Assembly: GCA_013214575.1 (NCBI GenBank)
Contig: JABSSD010000119.1
Location: forward strand, 94,015-158,014
Source: Paracoccaceae bacterium
Lineage (GTDB): Bacteria; Pseudomonadota; Alphaproteobacteria; Rhodobacterales; Rhodobacteraceae
Length of the DNA stretch: 64,000 bases
Reading direction: 5' to 3'
Part shown: positions 10,440 through 20,968 of the stretch, in pieces
Layout of the letters: the number at the start of each line of letters is the position of its first letter
How positions within the stretch are numbered: position 1 is the first letter of the stretch
Made by a program: the position numbers and the translations under genes
The notes under the pieces: generated by a model
The model's input: the letters and a program-made list of their open reading frames with translations, nothing else
What the model was told of the DNA's origin: nothing
The model's database searches: none

Positions 10440-11795
10440 ATGAGCACTGCCCTGATCATCCTGGCCGCAGGCAAAGGCACTCGGATGAACTCTGATCTGC
10501 CCAAAGTCCTGCATCCAATTGCCCAAGCCCCGATGCTGGCCCATGCCATGCATGCTGGTCGAGCGCTGGACCCGGACCAGACGATTGTCGTCGCCGGTCA
10601 CGCCGCCGAGGCCGTCACCGCAGCCGTGGCCGAGATCGACGAAACCGCGCAGGTGGTCCTGCAGACCGAACAGCTGGGCACCGCTCATGCGGTGGATCAG
10701 GCCCGCGCGGCGCTGGGGGATTTTGACGGCGATGTGGTGGTGCTCTATGGCGACACCCCCTTTGTGCAGCCCGACACGCTTGAGCGTATGATCAAAGCCC
10801 GCGCCAGTGCGGATCTGGTGATTCTCGGCTTTCAGGCCGCCGACCCGGGTCGCTATGGCCGTCTGGTGATGGCCGGTGACACGCTGGAACGCATTGTTGA
10901 GTACAAGGACGCCAATGAGGTCGAACGCGCCATTTCATTCTGCAACTCGGGCCTCATCGCCTGCAACGCCAAGCTGCTGTTTGAGCTGATCGCCAAGGTC
11001 GGCAATGAAAACGCCTCGGGCGAATATTACCTTACGGATGTGGTTGAACTGGCCCGCAGCCAGGGCTGCAGTGTCACTGCCGTGGCCTGTGACGAGGCCG
11101 AAACTCTGGGCGTCAATTCGCGCGCTGATCTGGCCCGTGCCGATGCGGTATTCCAGTCCCGTGCGCGGGCTGAACTGCTGGATCTGGGCGTCACCCTGAT
11201 GGCCCCGGAAACCGTCTACCTGTCGCTGGACACCTTCATTGGCCGCGACGCTGTGATCGAACCCAATGTGGTGTTTGGCCCCGGAGTGACGGTGGAAAGC
11301 GGCGCCTTGATCCGGGCCTTTTCACATCTCGAAGGCTGCCACGTCAGCCGCGGTGCCAAGATCGGCCCCTATGCCCGGTTGCGCCCCGGCGCGGAACTGG
11401 CCGAGAACACCCATGTGGGCAACTTTGTCGAAATCAAGAACGCCGAGATCTCTGAGGGCGCCAAGATCAACCACCTCAGCTATATCGGCGACGCCTCGGT
11501 TGGCAAACGGACCAACATCGGCGCAGGCACCATCACCTGCAACTACGACGGCGTGATGAAGCATCACACCGAGATCGGCGCCGATGCCTTTATCGGCTCC
11601 AACACCCTGCTGGTCGCCCCGGTCAAAGTGGGCGACGAGGCGATGACGGCAACCGGCGCGGTTATCACCAAAGATGTCGAGGACGGTGCGCTGGCGATTG
11701 CCCGCACGCCGCAGGTCAACAAACCCGGTCGGGCGCAAAAACTGATGGATCTGCTGCGCGCCAAAAAGGCCCGCCGCGATGGAGGAGACGCCTGA
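10440..11795 (+). CDS. glmU: Bifunctional GlcNAc-1-P uridylyltransferase/glucosamine-1-P acetyltransferase
   Basis: MSTALIILAAGKGTRMNSDLPKVLHPIA; C-terminal left-handed beta-helix hexapeptide repeats. Confidence 0.96.
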   Translation: MSTALIILAAGKGTRMNSDLPKVLHPIAQAPMLAHAMHAGRALDPDQTIVVAGHAAEAVTAAVAEIDETAQVVLQTEQLGTAHAVDQARAALGDFDGDVVVLYGDTPFVQPDTLERMIKARASADLVILGFQAADPGRYGRLVMAGDTLERIVEYKDANEVERAISFCNSGLIACNAKLLFELIAKVGNENASGEYYLTDVVELARSQGCSVTAVACDEAETLGVNSRADLARADAVFQSRARAELLDLGVTLMAPETVYLSLDTFIGRDAVIEPNVVFGPGVTVESGALIRAFSHLEGCHVSRGAKIGPYARLRPGAELAENTHVGNFVEIKNAEISEGAKINHLSYIGDASVGKRTNIGAGTITCNYDGVMKHHTEIGADAFIGSNTLLVAPVKVGDEAMTATGAVITKDVEDGALAIARTPQVNKPGRAQKLMDLLRAKKARRDGGDA

Positions 11796-13618
11796 TGTGT
11801 GGAATTGTCGGAATACTGGGCCATCACGAGGCGGCACCCATTCTGGTCGAGGCCCTGAAGCGGTTGGAATACCGTGGCTATGACAGCGCCGGAATCGCCA
11901 CTGTTTCAGGCGGCAAACTGGATCGCCGACGCGCCGTAGGCAAGCTGGTGAACCTCTCGGATCTGCTGGTGCACGAGCCGCTGTCGGGAAAATCCGGCAT
12001 TGGCCATACCCGCTGGGCCACCCACGGCGCCCCGACCATTGCCAATGCGCACCCGCACCGGGCGGGCTCGGTGGCGGTGGTTCACAATGGTATCATCGAG
12101 AACTACCGCAGCATTCGCGCCGAGCTGTCTGAATATGGCATGGAATTTCAAACCGAGACCGACACCGAAACCGTGGCCCTGATGACCGAGCGATATCTGC
12201 GCGATGGGCTCTCCCCGGTGGCGGCCGCCAACAAAACCCTCGACCAACTCGAAGGGGCCTTTGCACTGGCGTTTCTGTTTGACGGCGAGGAAGACCTGAT
12301 AGTCGCCGCCCGCAAGGGATCGCCTCTGGCCATTGGCCATGGTGACGGCGAGATGTTTGTGGGCAGCGACGCCATTGCTCTGGCGCCGATGACCGACCGC
12401 ATCAGCTATCTTGACGAAGGCGACCGCGCGGTGCTGACCCGCAGCAGCCTGGAAATCCGCGACGCCAATGGCGCTTTGGTCGATCGCGCCATCAAGACCA
12501 TCCAGATCGACAGCGCCCAGGTGGACAAGGGCGGCCACAAACATTTCATGGCCAAGGAAATCGCCGAGCAACCGCATGTGATTGCCGAGGCCATCCGCCA
12601 CTATCTGCCGGTCGGTGAAGACGCCGTGCATCTGCCCGATGGTGGCATTGATTTCTCAGGCGTTGAACGGCTGACACTGGTGGCCTGCGGCACCGCCTAT
12701 TATGCCTGCCTGACCGCCAAATACTGGTTCGAGAAAATCGCCCGCATTCCGGTCGAGGTCGATGTCGCCTCAGAATTCCGCTACCGCGAACCGCCGATCC
12801 CCGGCAACACGGTGGCCCTGTTTGTGTCGCAATCCGGCGAAACCGCCGACACCCTGGCGGCGCTGCGCTATTGCGTTGGCAAGGCCGACAAGATCCTGTC
12901 GGTGGTCAATGTCGCCGAAAGCTCGATCGCGCGGGAAAGCGATCTGGCACTGCCAATCCACGCCGGTGTCGAAATCGGTGTGGCCTCGACCAAGGCCTTT
13001 ACCTGCCAGCTCTCGGTCCTGCTGATGCTGGCGCTCAAGGCGGCTACCGATCGCGGGGTGATTACCGCCGAAGATCTGGAGGCCAATATCACCGCATTGC
13101 GCAGCCTGCCCAATGTGCTGGCCGCCGCGCTGGAGCAGGACGACACCATCCGCCAGGCGGCGCAAAAACTGAGCGAATCGCGCGATGTCCTGTTCCTGGG
13201 TCGTGGGCTGATGTTCCCATTGGCACTGGAAGGCGCGCTGAAACTCAAAGAGATCAGCTATATCCATGCCGAAGCCTATGCCTCGGGCGAGCTGAAGCAC
13301 GGCCCCATCGCCCTGATCGACAAACATATGCCGGTGGTGGTCATGGCGCCACGTGACGCATTATTCGACAAATCAGTGTCAAATATGCAGGAAGTCATGG
13401 CCCGCAAAGGCAAAGTTATACTGGTGTCAAATGCGGATGGCATCGCCGAGGCCAGCGACGGTGTTGCCTCTTGCATCCAGATGCCTGACATCCACGACAA
13501 CCTGTCGCCGATCCTTTATGCGATCCCGGCGCAATTATTGGCCTATCACACAGCCGTCGCCAAGGGTACTGATGTAGACCAACCCCGTAACCTGGCCAAA
13601 TCGGTGACAGTAGAATGA
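11795..13618 (+). CDS. glmS: Glutamine-fructose-6-phosphate aminotransferase (isomerizing)
   Basis: MCGIVGILGHHEAAPILVEALKRLEYRGYDSAGIA; ends QPRNLAKSVTVE. Confidence 0.97.
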   Translation: MCGIVGILGHHEAAPILVEALKRLEYRGYDSAGIATVSGGKLDRRRAVGKLVNLSDLLVHEPLSGKSGIGHTRWATHGAPTIANAHPHRAGSVAVVHNGIIENYRSIRAELSEYGMEFQTETDTETVALMTERYLRDGLSPVAAANKTLDQLEGAFALAFLFDGEEDLIVAARKGSPLAIGHGDGEMFVGSDAIALAPMTDRISYLDEGDRAVLTRSSLEIRDANGALVDRAIKTIQIDSAQVDKGGHKHFMAKEIAEQPHVIAEAIRHYLPVGEDAVHLPDGGIDFSGVERLTLVACGTAYYACLTAKYWFEKIARIPVEVDVASEFRYREPPIPGNTVALFVSQSGETADTLAALRYCVGKADKILSVVNVAESSIARESDLALPIHAGVEIGVASTKAFTCQLSVLLMLALKAATDRGVITAEDLEANITALRSLPNVLAAALEQDDTIRQAAQKLSESRDVLFLGRGLMFPLALEGALKLKEISYIHAEAYASGELKHGPIALIDKHMPVVVMAPRDALFDKSVSNMQEVMARKGKVILVSNADGIAEASDGVASCIQMPDIHDNLSPILYAIPAQLLAYHTAVAKGTDVDQPRNLAKSVTVE

Positions 13619-14298
13619 GCGACATACACTACCTATTCCTCGAACAGTTGCGCGCATTGCGCGACCCCAAGCGCGCGCTTGGCATGGCCAGCTATCACAA
13701 GATCAAGCGTGAATATCTGGGCCTGACCAATCCACAGGTCACCGACCTGACCACGGCCTGGCGCCAGGAGTTGACCATCGACAAGCGCGTCGCCGTGGCC
13801 CGTGGCCTGTGGCAGACCGATATCTACGAGGCTCGGCTGGCGGCCACCAAACTACTGACTCAGGCGCGGATCCAACCCGATGATGCGGTCTGGCAGCTGC
13901 TGCAAAGCTGGGTGCCCGGGTTTGACAGCTGGGCGCTGGCCGATCACGCCTGCGCGGCGATCCAAAAGCGGTTGATTGCAGATCCAACCCGGCTGGACGC
14001 GGTCGAGGCCTGGACCACATCCGAAAACCTGTGGACCCGGCGCGCCGCCTTGGTCGCCACCCTGCCCTGGACCAAACAGAACAACCCAAAACCCGAAGAG
14101 CTAGAGTGCCGCGATCGCATTCTGGGCTGGGCCGCCACCTATGCGACGGACCAGAAATGGTTCATCCAGAAATCGGTGGCCTGGTGGCTGCGCGACCTCT
14201 CCAAACATGATCCGAAGCGGGTGCAGGATTTCCTGGCCGAGCATGGCGATCACCTGAAAAATTTCGCCCGCAAGGAAGCTTCTAAGTATCTGAAGTAA
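13615..14298 (+). CDS. DNA alkylation repair protein (AlkD-like HEAT-repeat family)
   Basis: 227 aa; RRAALVATLPW, DQKWFIQKSVAWWLRDLSKHDPKRVQDFL; ATGA overlap with glmS. Confidence 0.8.
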   Translation: MSDIHYLFLEQLRALRDPKRALGMASYHKIKREYLGLTNPQVTDLTTAWRQELTIDKRVAVARGLWQTDIYEARLAATKLLTQARIQPDDAVWQLLQSWVPGFDSWALADHACAAIQKRLIADPTRLDAVEAWTTSENLWTRRAALVATLPWTKQNNPKPEELECRDRILGWAATYATDQKWFIQKSVAWWLRDLSKHDPKRVQDFLAEHGDHLKNFARKEASKYLK

Positions 14299-14322
14299 CC
14301 GACGTCTCTTAGAGATTTAAAC

Positions 14323-14357
14323 CAATGCGCCCATTCGCCCCTTGGCTGGGCGCATTG
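14323..14357. terminator. Candidate bidirectional terminator hairpin
   Basis: Perfect 11-bp arms CAATGCGCCCA / TGGGCGCATTG between convergent genes, A/T-rich on the left flank. Confidence 0.6.
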
Positions 14358-14389
14358 AAAACCGACCCTCTCCCCAGCGGCATTGCCCG

Positions 14390-14806
14390 CTAGGGCGCCG
14401 CCGAGACCATCAGCTCGACCAGTTCGGTCAACGGCGCGCCAAGGTTGCGCATGGCCTCAATCGACAACCGGCTGCCTGCGCTTGCCTCGCCTGCGATCGG
14501 CCGCAGTGTCAAAGCAACCTCGGCCCCGGTTGCACTGCGCACAAGCGCCCGCTGTTCGACCGCCACCAAGGGCGTCTCCATCCACAATCCGGGCACGGTG
14601 GGATCTCCCAACCCTGCAATGGTGCTGGCAGTCCCGGAAAACGCGGCAGCGCGATCCCCCTGTGGCGTTGCGGACAGGTCATCCAAAGGCGCAGTCTCCA
14701 CCGCTACGGGCGCAGATAAAACCGGATCAACAGCCTCTGACCCGGGGGGAATCAGATTACAGGCCGACAACAAGACAGAGGTGAGCAAGATAAGGGGAAT
14801 TCGCAT
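14390..14806 (-). CDS. Small predicted lipoprotein
   Basis: [17 protein letters not shown] lipobox; 138 aa, convergent to alkD-like gene. Confidence 0.7.
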   Translation of the reverse strand: MRIPLILLTSVLLSACNLIPPGSEAVDPVLSAPVAVETAPLDDLSATPQGDRAAAFSGTASTIAGLGDPTVPGLWMETPLVAVEQRALVRSATGAEVALTLRPIAGEASAGSRLSIEAMRNLGAPLTELVELMVSAAP

Positions 14807-14897
14807 AGCCGGACTCTATCCTCTCAAATCACGGTTTGCCAACCACTTCACCCACAATTGCCTTGCCGCAGGCCAAACCCCGCCTTACCTAGGATCT

Positions 14898-15905
14898 ATG
14901 ACAGCCCCACTTATCGATCCTTTCGCCCGCGCCATCACCTACCTTCGGGTCTCGGTTACCGACCGCTGCGATTTCCGATGCGTCTACTGCATGTCCGAGA
15001 CCATGACATTTCTTCCCAAGAAAGACCTGCTGACTTTGGAAGAACTGGACCGCATGTGCTCCTCCTTTGTCACCATGGGCGTCAAGAAACTGCGCATTAC
15101 CGGCGGCGAACCGCTGGTGCGCCGGGGCATAATGACATTCTTCCAATCCATGACCCGGCATCTGGACAGCGGCGCGCTCAACGAGCTGACCCTGACCACC
15201 AATGGCTCGCAGTTGGAAAAATACGCCCAAGACCTGTTTGACGCCGGGGTGCGCCGGATCAATATTTCGATGGACACCATCGACGAGAAGAAATTCGCCG
15301 AGATCACCCGCTGGGGCCGCCTGCCACAGGTGATGCGCGGTATTGATGCGGCGCAAAAGGCTGGCCTCAAGGTCAAGATCAACGCCGTCGCCCTAAAGGG
15401 GTTCAACGAAGACGAATTGCCCGCCATCACCGAGTGGTGCGCCAGCCGGGGCATGGATCTGACCTGGATCGAGGTGATGCCAATGGGCGACCTGGGCAAT
15501 GAAGACCGGGTCGGCCAGTACTGGTCGCTCAAGGACGTGCGCAAAGCCTATGACGACCATTATCAAGTCAGTGATCTGGCTGAGTCGACAGGCGGCCCTG
15601 CCCGCTATGTACGCCTGGAACAGACCGGGCAGAAAATTGGCTTCATCACCCCGATGAGCCATAATTTCTGCGAAAGCTGCAACCGGGTGCGCCTGACCTG
15701 CACCGGCGAGCTCTATACCTGCCTGGGCCAGGAAGGCATGCAAGACCTGCGCCCTGCCATGCGACAGAGCCCCGACAGTGACGAGCCCCTGGAACAGGCG
15801 ATCCGCGCCGCCATCGGCCTGAAGCCCAAAGGCCATGATTTTGACTATTCACGCCAGCGTGCAGACGGGCAGATGTCCCGCCACATGAGCCACACCGGCG
15901 GCTAA
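14898..15905 (+). CDS. moaA: GTP 3',8-cyclase MoaA
   Basis: [34 protein letters not shown] radical-SAM CxxxCxxC; C-terminal [20 protein letters not shown]; start re-set from ORF-track 14445. Confidence 0.95.
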   Translation: MTAPLIDPFARAITYLRVSVTDRCDFRCVYCMSETMTFLPKKDLLTLEELDRMCSSFVTMGVKKLRITGGEPLVRRGIMTFFQSMTRHLDSGALNELTLTTNGSQLEKYAQDLFDAGVRRINISMDTIDEKKFAEITRWGRLPQVMRGIDAAQKAGLKVKINAVALKGFNEDELPAITEWCASRGMDLTWIEVMPMGDLGNEDRVGQYWSLKDVRKAYDDHYQVSDLAESTGGPARYVRLEQTGQKIGFITPMSHNFCESCNRVRLTCTGELYTCLGQEGMQDLRPAMRQSPDSDEPLEQAIRAAIGLKPKGHDFDYSRQRADGQMSRHMSHTGG

Positions 15906-15906
15906 G

Positions 15907-17217
15907 ATGACATCCTCTGCTGGCAGCCCAACGCTGCTCTATTACCTGTACCGCGGCGCCACCGCGCTGATCGCGCCTTTTGCCTATCGCAAGGTCGCGG
16001 CCAAACTGGCGGCGCAGGGGGTCTCAGCGGAGCGCCAGCGTGAACGGCTGGGGCATGCCACTCTGCCGCGCCCCGACGGGCAAGTGATCTGGTTCCACGG
16101 CGCCTCGGTGGGGGAAAGCCTGGCAGCGCTGACCCTGATCAACCGGCTTGGCGACCATCTACCTCAGGCCCGGTTCCTGCTGACCACCGGCACCGCCACC
16201 GCGCAGCAGGTGGTGGCCAAGCGGATGCCGCCGCGCTGCTGCCACCAATTTGCCCCGCTGGATGCGGCCGGCCCGGTACGCCGGTTCCTGGCTCACTGGC
16301 GCCCCTCCGCCGGCATTTTTGTCGAAAGCGAGCTGTGGCCGGTGACGCTGGTTTCCACCCGGAGATCCGGTGCAAAACTGGCGCTGGTCAATGCCCGCTT
16401 GTCAGATCGATCAATGGCGCGCTGGCAGAAAAAGGCGCCAACGGCCCGCTTTGTCATGCAACAGTTTTCCCTGTTCCTGACCCAGAACCAACATATCTCG
16501 GACGGGTTGCTCGAACTTGGGGCGCCCGCTGATCGGGTGCGGGGTGGCGGCAATCTCAAGGCTGGCGCCGATCCCCTGCCCATTGACGATGATGCCCTTG
16601 CGCAGCTGCGCGACGCTCTGGGCAACCGCCCGACCTGGGTGGCCAGCTCCACCCATATCGGCGAAGAGCAACCGGTGCTCACCGCCCATAAGGCGCTGCT
16701 GCAACAGCACCCCGATCTGTGCCTGCTGCTGGTGCCGCGCCACCCCGAACGCAGCGACGAGATTGCCGATCTGGTGGCCAAGACCGGGATGACCTGCGCC
16801 CGGCGCAGCAAGGGCGAACTGCCAACAGCCGGAACCCAGATCTATCTGGCCGACACCATGGGCGAGCTTGGCACCTGGTACGCCCTGTCGCCAATTGTCT
16901 TCCTTGGCGGTTCGCTGGAACCAATTGGCGGCCACAACCCGTTTGAGGTCGCCCAAGCCGGAGCCGCCGTCATCACCGGCCCCGGTTATCACAATTTTGC
17001 CGAGACCTTCCCGCCGATGATCGCCGCCAAGGGCGCCGTCGAAGTGCATGACGCGACCCAGCTCGCCACAGCCGTCTCCCAGTGGCTGACCCAACCCGAC
17101 GCGCTGCAACAGGCGCAGCAGGCCGCAGCCGAATTTAGCCGCCAACAGTCAACCGTACTGGACGGGCTGGTTGAGATGCTGATCGAGCAATTGGATCTGG
17201 ACGCTGAAAATGGCTGA
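15907..17217 (+). CDS. waaA: 3-deoxy-D-manno-octulosonic acid transferase
   Basis: VIWFHGASVGESLAALTLI, LTTGTATAQQV, VFLGGSLEPIGGHNPFEVAQAGAAVITGPGYHNF. Confidence 0.93.
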   Translation: MTSSAGSPTLLYYLYRGATALIAPFAYRKVAAKLAAQGVSAERQRERLGHATLPRPDGQVIWFHGASVGESLAALTLINRLGDHLPQARFLLTTGTATAQQVVAKRMPPRCCHQFAPLDAAGPVRRFLAHWRPSAGIFVESELWPVTLVSTRRSGAKLALVNARLSDRSMARWQKKAPTARFVMQQFSLFLTQNQHISDGLLELGAPADRVRGGGNLKAGADPLPIDDDALAQLRDALGNRPTWVASSTHIGEEQPVLTAHKALLQQHPDLCLLLVPRHPERSDEIADLVAKTGMTCARRSKGELPTAGTQIYLADTMGELGTWYALSPIVFLGGSLEPIGGHNPFEVAQAGAAVITGPGYHNFAETFPPMIAAKGAVEVHDATQLATAVSQWLTQPDALQQAQQAAAEFSRQQSTVLDGLVEMLIEQLDLDAENG

Positions 17218-18250
17218 ACTGTATGTCACCAACTTCAACAGGAATTTCACCGGGGTTTCGGCCACCGCCGCCAATGTGATCCGCCAACAGGCCAAACATC
17301 ACGATCTTCACCTAGTGGGCTATCCGCTGCCGGGCTGCCCCGATCCGATCACCCTGACCCAGGCCCGCCTGCTGTGCAAACGCCCGCCCCAGGGCCGCGA
17401 TTTTGCCATCTGGCACGTGCGCCGCAACCCCGAGATGCGCGCCGCGATCTGGTCCCGGGATGTTCTGAAACTGCCGATCCGCATCGTCTTCACCTCGGCT
17501 GCGCAACGGTTGCATTCAACCTATCCTCGCTGGCTGATCCGGCAAATGGATGCGATTGTCGCCACCACGGACATCGCCGCCCGCTATGTCACCAAGGTGC
17601 AGGCCGTGGTGCCGCATGGGGTCGACACCGATCTCTTCACCCCCGCCCAGACCCGGGCAACCGCCTGGTCAGCCCTGGGCTACGGCGGCGATATCGGCCT
17701 TGCCACAATCGGCCGCATCCGCCCCGAAAAAGGCACCGATGTCTTTGTCGACACCATGCTGCAACTGCTTCCGAAACTGCCCCAGGCCCGGGCTCTGATT
17801 ATTGGCCGCGCCGGACGCCAGCACCAAAAATTCCTGGCCGGGCTCCAGGCCCGCATCGCAGCGGCCGGCCTGTCAGACCGCATCCTGTTTCCCGGCGAGA
17901 TACCGGCCACAAAACTGCCGCAGCTGATGCGCGGTCTGTCTCTTGTACTGCAGCTGCCCCGCTATGAGGGCTACGGAATGGTGCCCCTGGAAGCGATGGC
18001 CAGTGGCGTGCCCTTCGTCGGCACCGAGACCGGATATTACCAGGCATTCTCGGCACAGGGAAAAACCGGCACAGTGGTGCCCGTCGGCGCTGCAGAGCAA
18101 GCCGCCAAGGCCGCCTTGTCGATCCTGAGTGATCCGACCTGTCACGCCGACATGAGCCAAGAGGCCCGCAACATTGCGCAACATGGTTTCAGCGCCACCA
18201 CTGAAGCCGCCGGAATAGAAGCCGTCTACCAGGATCTGTGGCGCGGCTAG
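17210..18250 (+). CDS. Glycosyltransferase family 4 (LpcC-like LPS core mannosyltransferase)
   Basis: FNRNFTGVSATAANVIRQQ..., GRIRPEKGTDVFVDTMLQLLPKLPQARALIIGRAG, PRYEGYGMVPLEAMASGVPFVGTETGYY; overlaps waaA. Confidence 0.85.
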   Translation: MAELYVTNFNRNFTGVSATAANVIRQQAKHHDLHLVGYPLPGCPDPITLTQARLLCKRPPQGRDFAIWHVRRNPEMRAAIWSRDVLKLPIRIVFTSAAQRLHSTYPRWLIRQMDAIVATTDIAARYVTKVQAVVPHGVDTDLFTPAQTRATAWSALGYGGDIGLATIGRIRPEKGTDVFVDTMLQLLPKLPQARALIIGRAGRQHQKFLAGLQARIAAAGLSDRILFPGEIPATKLPQLMRGLSLVLQLPRYEGYGMVPLEAMASGVPFVGTETGYYQAFSAQGKTGTVVPVGAAEQAAKAALSILSDPTCHADMSQEARNIAQHGFSATTEAAGIEAVYQDLWRG

Positions 18251-18328
18251 GCGGCAAACGGATCTTGGGGTTCCGCCCGTTCGATCCTGAAATGACCACC
18301 CAGGTCATTTCCACGACGGATCGAACTT

Positions 18329-18394
18329 CATCTGGCTGAAAATATCCTCGGGGGTGAATTGGTCGAGGCCAAGAGGGGGCAGACAGCCCCCTCC
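18329..18394 (-). repeat. Composite dispersed repeat: GGGGGCTGTCTGCCCCC hairpin + CCCCCGAGGATATTTTCAGCCAGATGA tail
   Basis: Read on minus strand; same modules at 2811, 29594, 41203, 46278. Confidence 0.75.
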
Positions 18395-18409
18395 CCTTTT
18401 GTCACCTAC

Positions 18410-19573
18410 TTACGCAGCAGGCATGCGCTGCTCAACAATCTCGGCCCACCAGCTACAGCCGGCAGGAATGGCCTCGTCGTTGAAATTATACTCGGGGTGA
18501 TGCACTGCGGCGGTATCGCCGTTGCCAACCAGAATATAGGCTCCAGGGCGCTCCTCCAGCATAAAGGCAAAGTCTTCGCCGCCCATCACCAGATCGGCGT
18601 GTTCACAATCCCCCGAGACCTTGCGCGCCACTTCAGCGGCAAACTCGGTCTGTTCCTCGTGATTGACCATCGCCGGATAGCCCCGGATGTAATTGACATC
18701 TGCTGCACCGCCAAAGGTGGCGGCAACGCCTGCGCAGATCTCTTTGAGCCGCTTTTCCGCCAGATCGCGCATCTCTCCGCTCATGGTGCGCACGGTGCCC
18801 TTCAGCTGCACCGTTTGCGGGATCACATTGAAAGCATTGGACGAGGTCTGGAACGAGGTCACCGAAACCACCAGCTGATCCACCGGATCCGCATTGCGGC
18901 TGGAAATGGTCTGCAGCGCCATGACAGCCTGCGCCGCCATCACTGTGGTATCGACCGTTTTCTGTGGCATGGCGGCGTGACCACCCAGCCCTTCAAAAGA
19001 TATCTCGAACTGATCTGTCGCGGCAAAAAACGCGCCCGGACGGATGGCAAATGAGCCAACAGGCTTACCCGGCCAGTTGTGCATACCGTAGACTTCCTGG
19101 ATGTTCCAGCGGTCCATCATGCCGTCTTCGCACATTTCCCGACCGCCGCCGCCACCTTCTTCGGCAGGCTGGAAAATCACCACCACGGTGCCGTCGAAAT
19201 TGCGCGTCTCGGACAGATACTTGGCCGCCCCCAGCAACATTGCTGTGTGACCGTCGTGACCACAGGCATGCATGGCGCCCTCGGTCTTGCTGGCATAGTC
19301 CAGCCCGGTGGCTTCCAGGATCGGCAGCGCATCCATGTCGGCGCGCAGACCAATCACCTTGCCGGCGCTGTCGCTCTTGCCCTTGATCACCCCCACCACG
19401 CCAGTGCGGCCAATGCCGGTGACGATCTCATCACAGCCGAACTCTTTCAGCTTGGCCGCCACCAGCGCACTGGTGCGATGGGTTTCGAACAGGATTTCAG
19501 GGTTTTCATGAATGTCACGGCGCCATTCGGTGATTTCTGTCTGCAATTCAGCAAAGCGATTCTTAACGGGCAT
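18410..19573 (-). CDS. M20 family amidohydrolase/peptidase (hippurate hydrolase-like)
   Basis: RADMDALPILEATGLDYASKTEGAMHACGHDGHTAMLLGAAKYL; PAEEGGGGG; GGEDFAFMLEERPGAY. Confidence 0.9.
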   Translation of the reverse strand: MPVKNRFAELQTEITEWRRDIHENPEILFETHRTSALVAAKLKEFGCDEIVTGIGRTGVVGVIKGKSDSAGKVIGLRADMDALPILEATGLDYASKTEGAMHACGHDGHTAMLLGAAKYLSETRNFDGTVVVIFQPAEEGGGGGREMCEDGMMDRWNIQEVYGMHNWPGKPVGSFAIRPGAFFAATDQFEISFEGLGGHAAMPQKTVDTTVMAAQAVMALQTISSRNADPVDQLVVSVTSFQTSSNAFNVIPQTVQLKGTVRTMSGEMRDLAEKRLKEICAGVAATFGGAADVNYIRGYPAMVNHEEQTEFAAEVARKVSGDCEHADLVMGGEDFAFMLEERPGAYILVGNGDTAAVHHPEYNFNDEAIPAGCSWWAEIVEQRMPAA

Positions 19574-19589
19574 TTTGGGTCTTCCTTAT

Positions 19590-20762
19590 TTAAACTGCGG
19601 GCATTCGTCGTTCGACCAATTCGGCAAACCAGCTGCAACCAGCAGGAATCACGTCGTCTTCGAAATTATACGCCGGGTGGTGGCACATCGCGGTGTCGCC
19701 ATTGCCGACAAAGATATAGGCTCCGGGCCGCTCTTCGAGCATATAGGAAAAATCCTCGGAGGGCATGATCGGATCTGTGTTCTCATTAACGCTGCCAGAC
19801 ACCGCCCGCGCCGCTTCGGCTGCGTAAACCGTTTCATCTGGCGTGTTTACCGTGACGGGATAGCCCGCATCCCATTGAACGCTTGCCTGCGCGCCAAAGG
19901 CCGAGGCGGTGTCTTCGGCAACCCGGCGCACCCGCTCTTCGGCGAGGGCGCGGCACTCAGAATCCAACGTGCGGACAGTGCCTTTCATACGAACCTGATG
20001 CGCAATGACATTTGACGCGGTGCTATCGGTCTCAAAGGTACCAACAGTCAGCACCACACGTTTGATAGGGTCAATATTGCGCGCCACGATGGATTGCAGG
20101 CTAACGACAATCTGGCAGGCCACCAGAGTGGTATCCACGGCCTCATGTGGTGTCGCTGCATGGCCACCTTGACCGGTGACGGTAATCTCAAAATCATCGG
20201 ACGAGGCCAGCAGCGCACCAGGGCGAATGAAAAATTCGCCAACGGGCATCCCCGGCATGTTGTGCATGCCGTAAACTTCCTGAATACCCCAGCGGTCCAT
20301 CATGCCGTCTTCGCACATTTCGCGACCGCCAGCGCCACCTTCTTCGGCGGGTTGGAAGATCAACACCACAGTGCCGTCAAAATTGCGGGTCTCAGACAGA
20401 TATTTTGCAGCACCCAATAACATCGAGGTGTGACCATCGTGGCCACAGGCATGCATCTTGCCAGCGGTTTTTGAGGAATAGTCCAACCCGGTGGCCTCGT
20501 GAATTGGCAGCGCATCCATGTCGGCACGCAGGCCAATCACCCGACCCCGGGTATCGGTCCGGCCTTTGATCGTCGCAACAACCCCTGTTCGGCCAATTCC
20601 AGTGGTGATGTCGGTGACGCCAAATTCCTTCAAACGCTCGACCACAAAGGCGGCGGTTTGGTGGACGTCAAACAGCAATTCCGGCATGGTATGCAGATGG
20701 CGCCGCCACCCGGTGATCTCGCTGTGCATATCAGCAAAACTGTTCTTGATCGGCATATCCAT
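19590..20762 (-). CDS. M20 family amidohydrolase/peptidase, tandem paralogue of 18410-19573
   Basis: RADMDALPIHEATGLDYSSKTAGKMHACGHDGHTSMLLGAAKYLSETRNFDGTVVLIFQPAEEGGAGGREMCEDGMMDRW. Confidence 0.9.
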   Translation of the reverse strand: MDMPIKNSFADMHSEITGWRRHLHTMPELLFDVHQTAAFVVERLKEFGVTDITTGIGRTGVVATIKGRTDTRGRVIGLRADMDALPIHEATGLDYSSKTAGKMHACGHDGHTSMLLGAAKYLSETRNFDGTVVLIFQPAEEGGAGGREMCEDGMMDRWGIQEVYGMHNMPGMPVGEFFIRPGALLASSDDFEITVTGQGGHAATPHEAVDTTLVACQIVVSLQSIVARNIDPIKRVVLTVGTFETDSTASNVIAHQVRMKGTVRTLDSECRALAEERVRRVAEDTASAFGAQASVQWDAGYPVTVNTPDETVYAAEAARAVSGSVNENTDPIMPSEDFSYMLEERPGAYIFVGNGDTAMCHHPAYNFEDDVIPAGCSWFAELVERRMPAV

Positions 20763-20899
20763 CTCCCGTTGCTGCCCGCACTGTCAGATAAATAAGTTGT
20801 CTTATCAAGTATCTCAAGGCGCCATATTGCAAAGAAATCAAGTGGTCGTGATACGACCGGAAATACGCTGAACCGGAGCCTCACCGCAGAGGACACCCC

Positions 20900-20923
20900 G
20901 CCTGTTTTTATGCCTGTTTTTAT
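20900..20923 (+). repeat. Tandem duplication of 12-mer GCCTGTTTTTAT
   Basis: gcctgtttttat gcctgtttttat gcctgcc, exact 2x12. Confidence 0.85.
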
Positions 20924-20968
20924 GCCTGCCTTCTTGCGAAAAATCGCAAAAAGACAGGTTTCAGGCCC

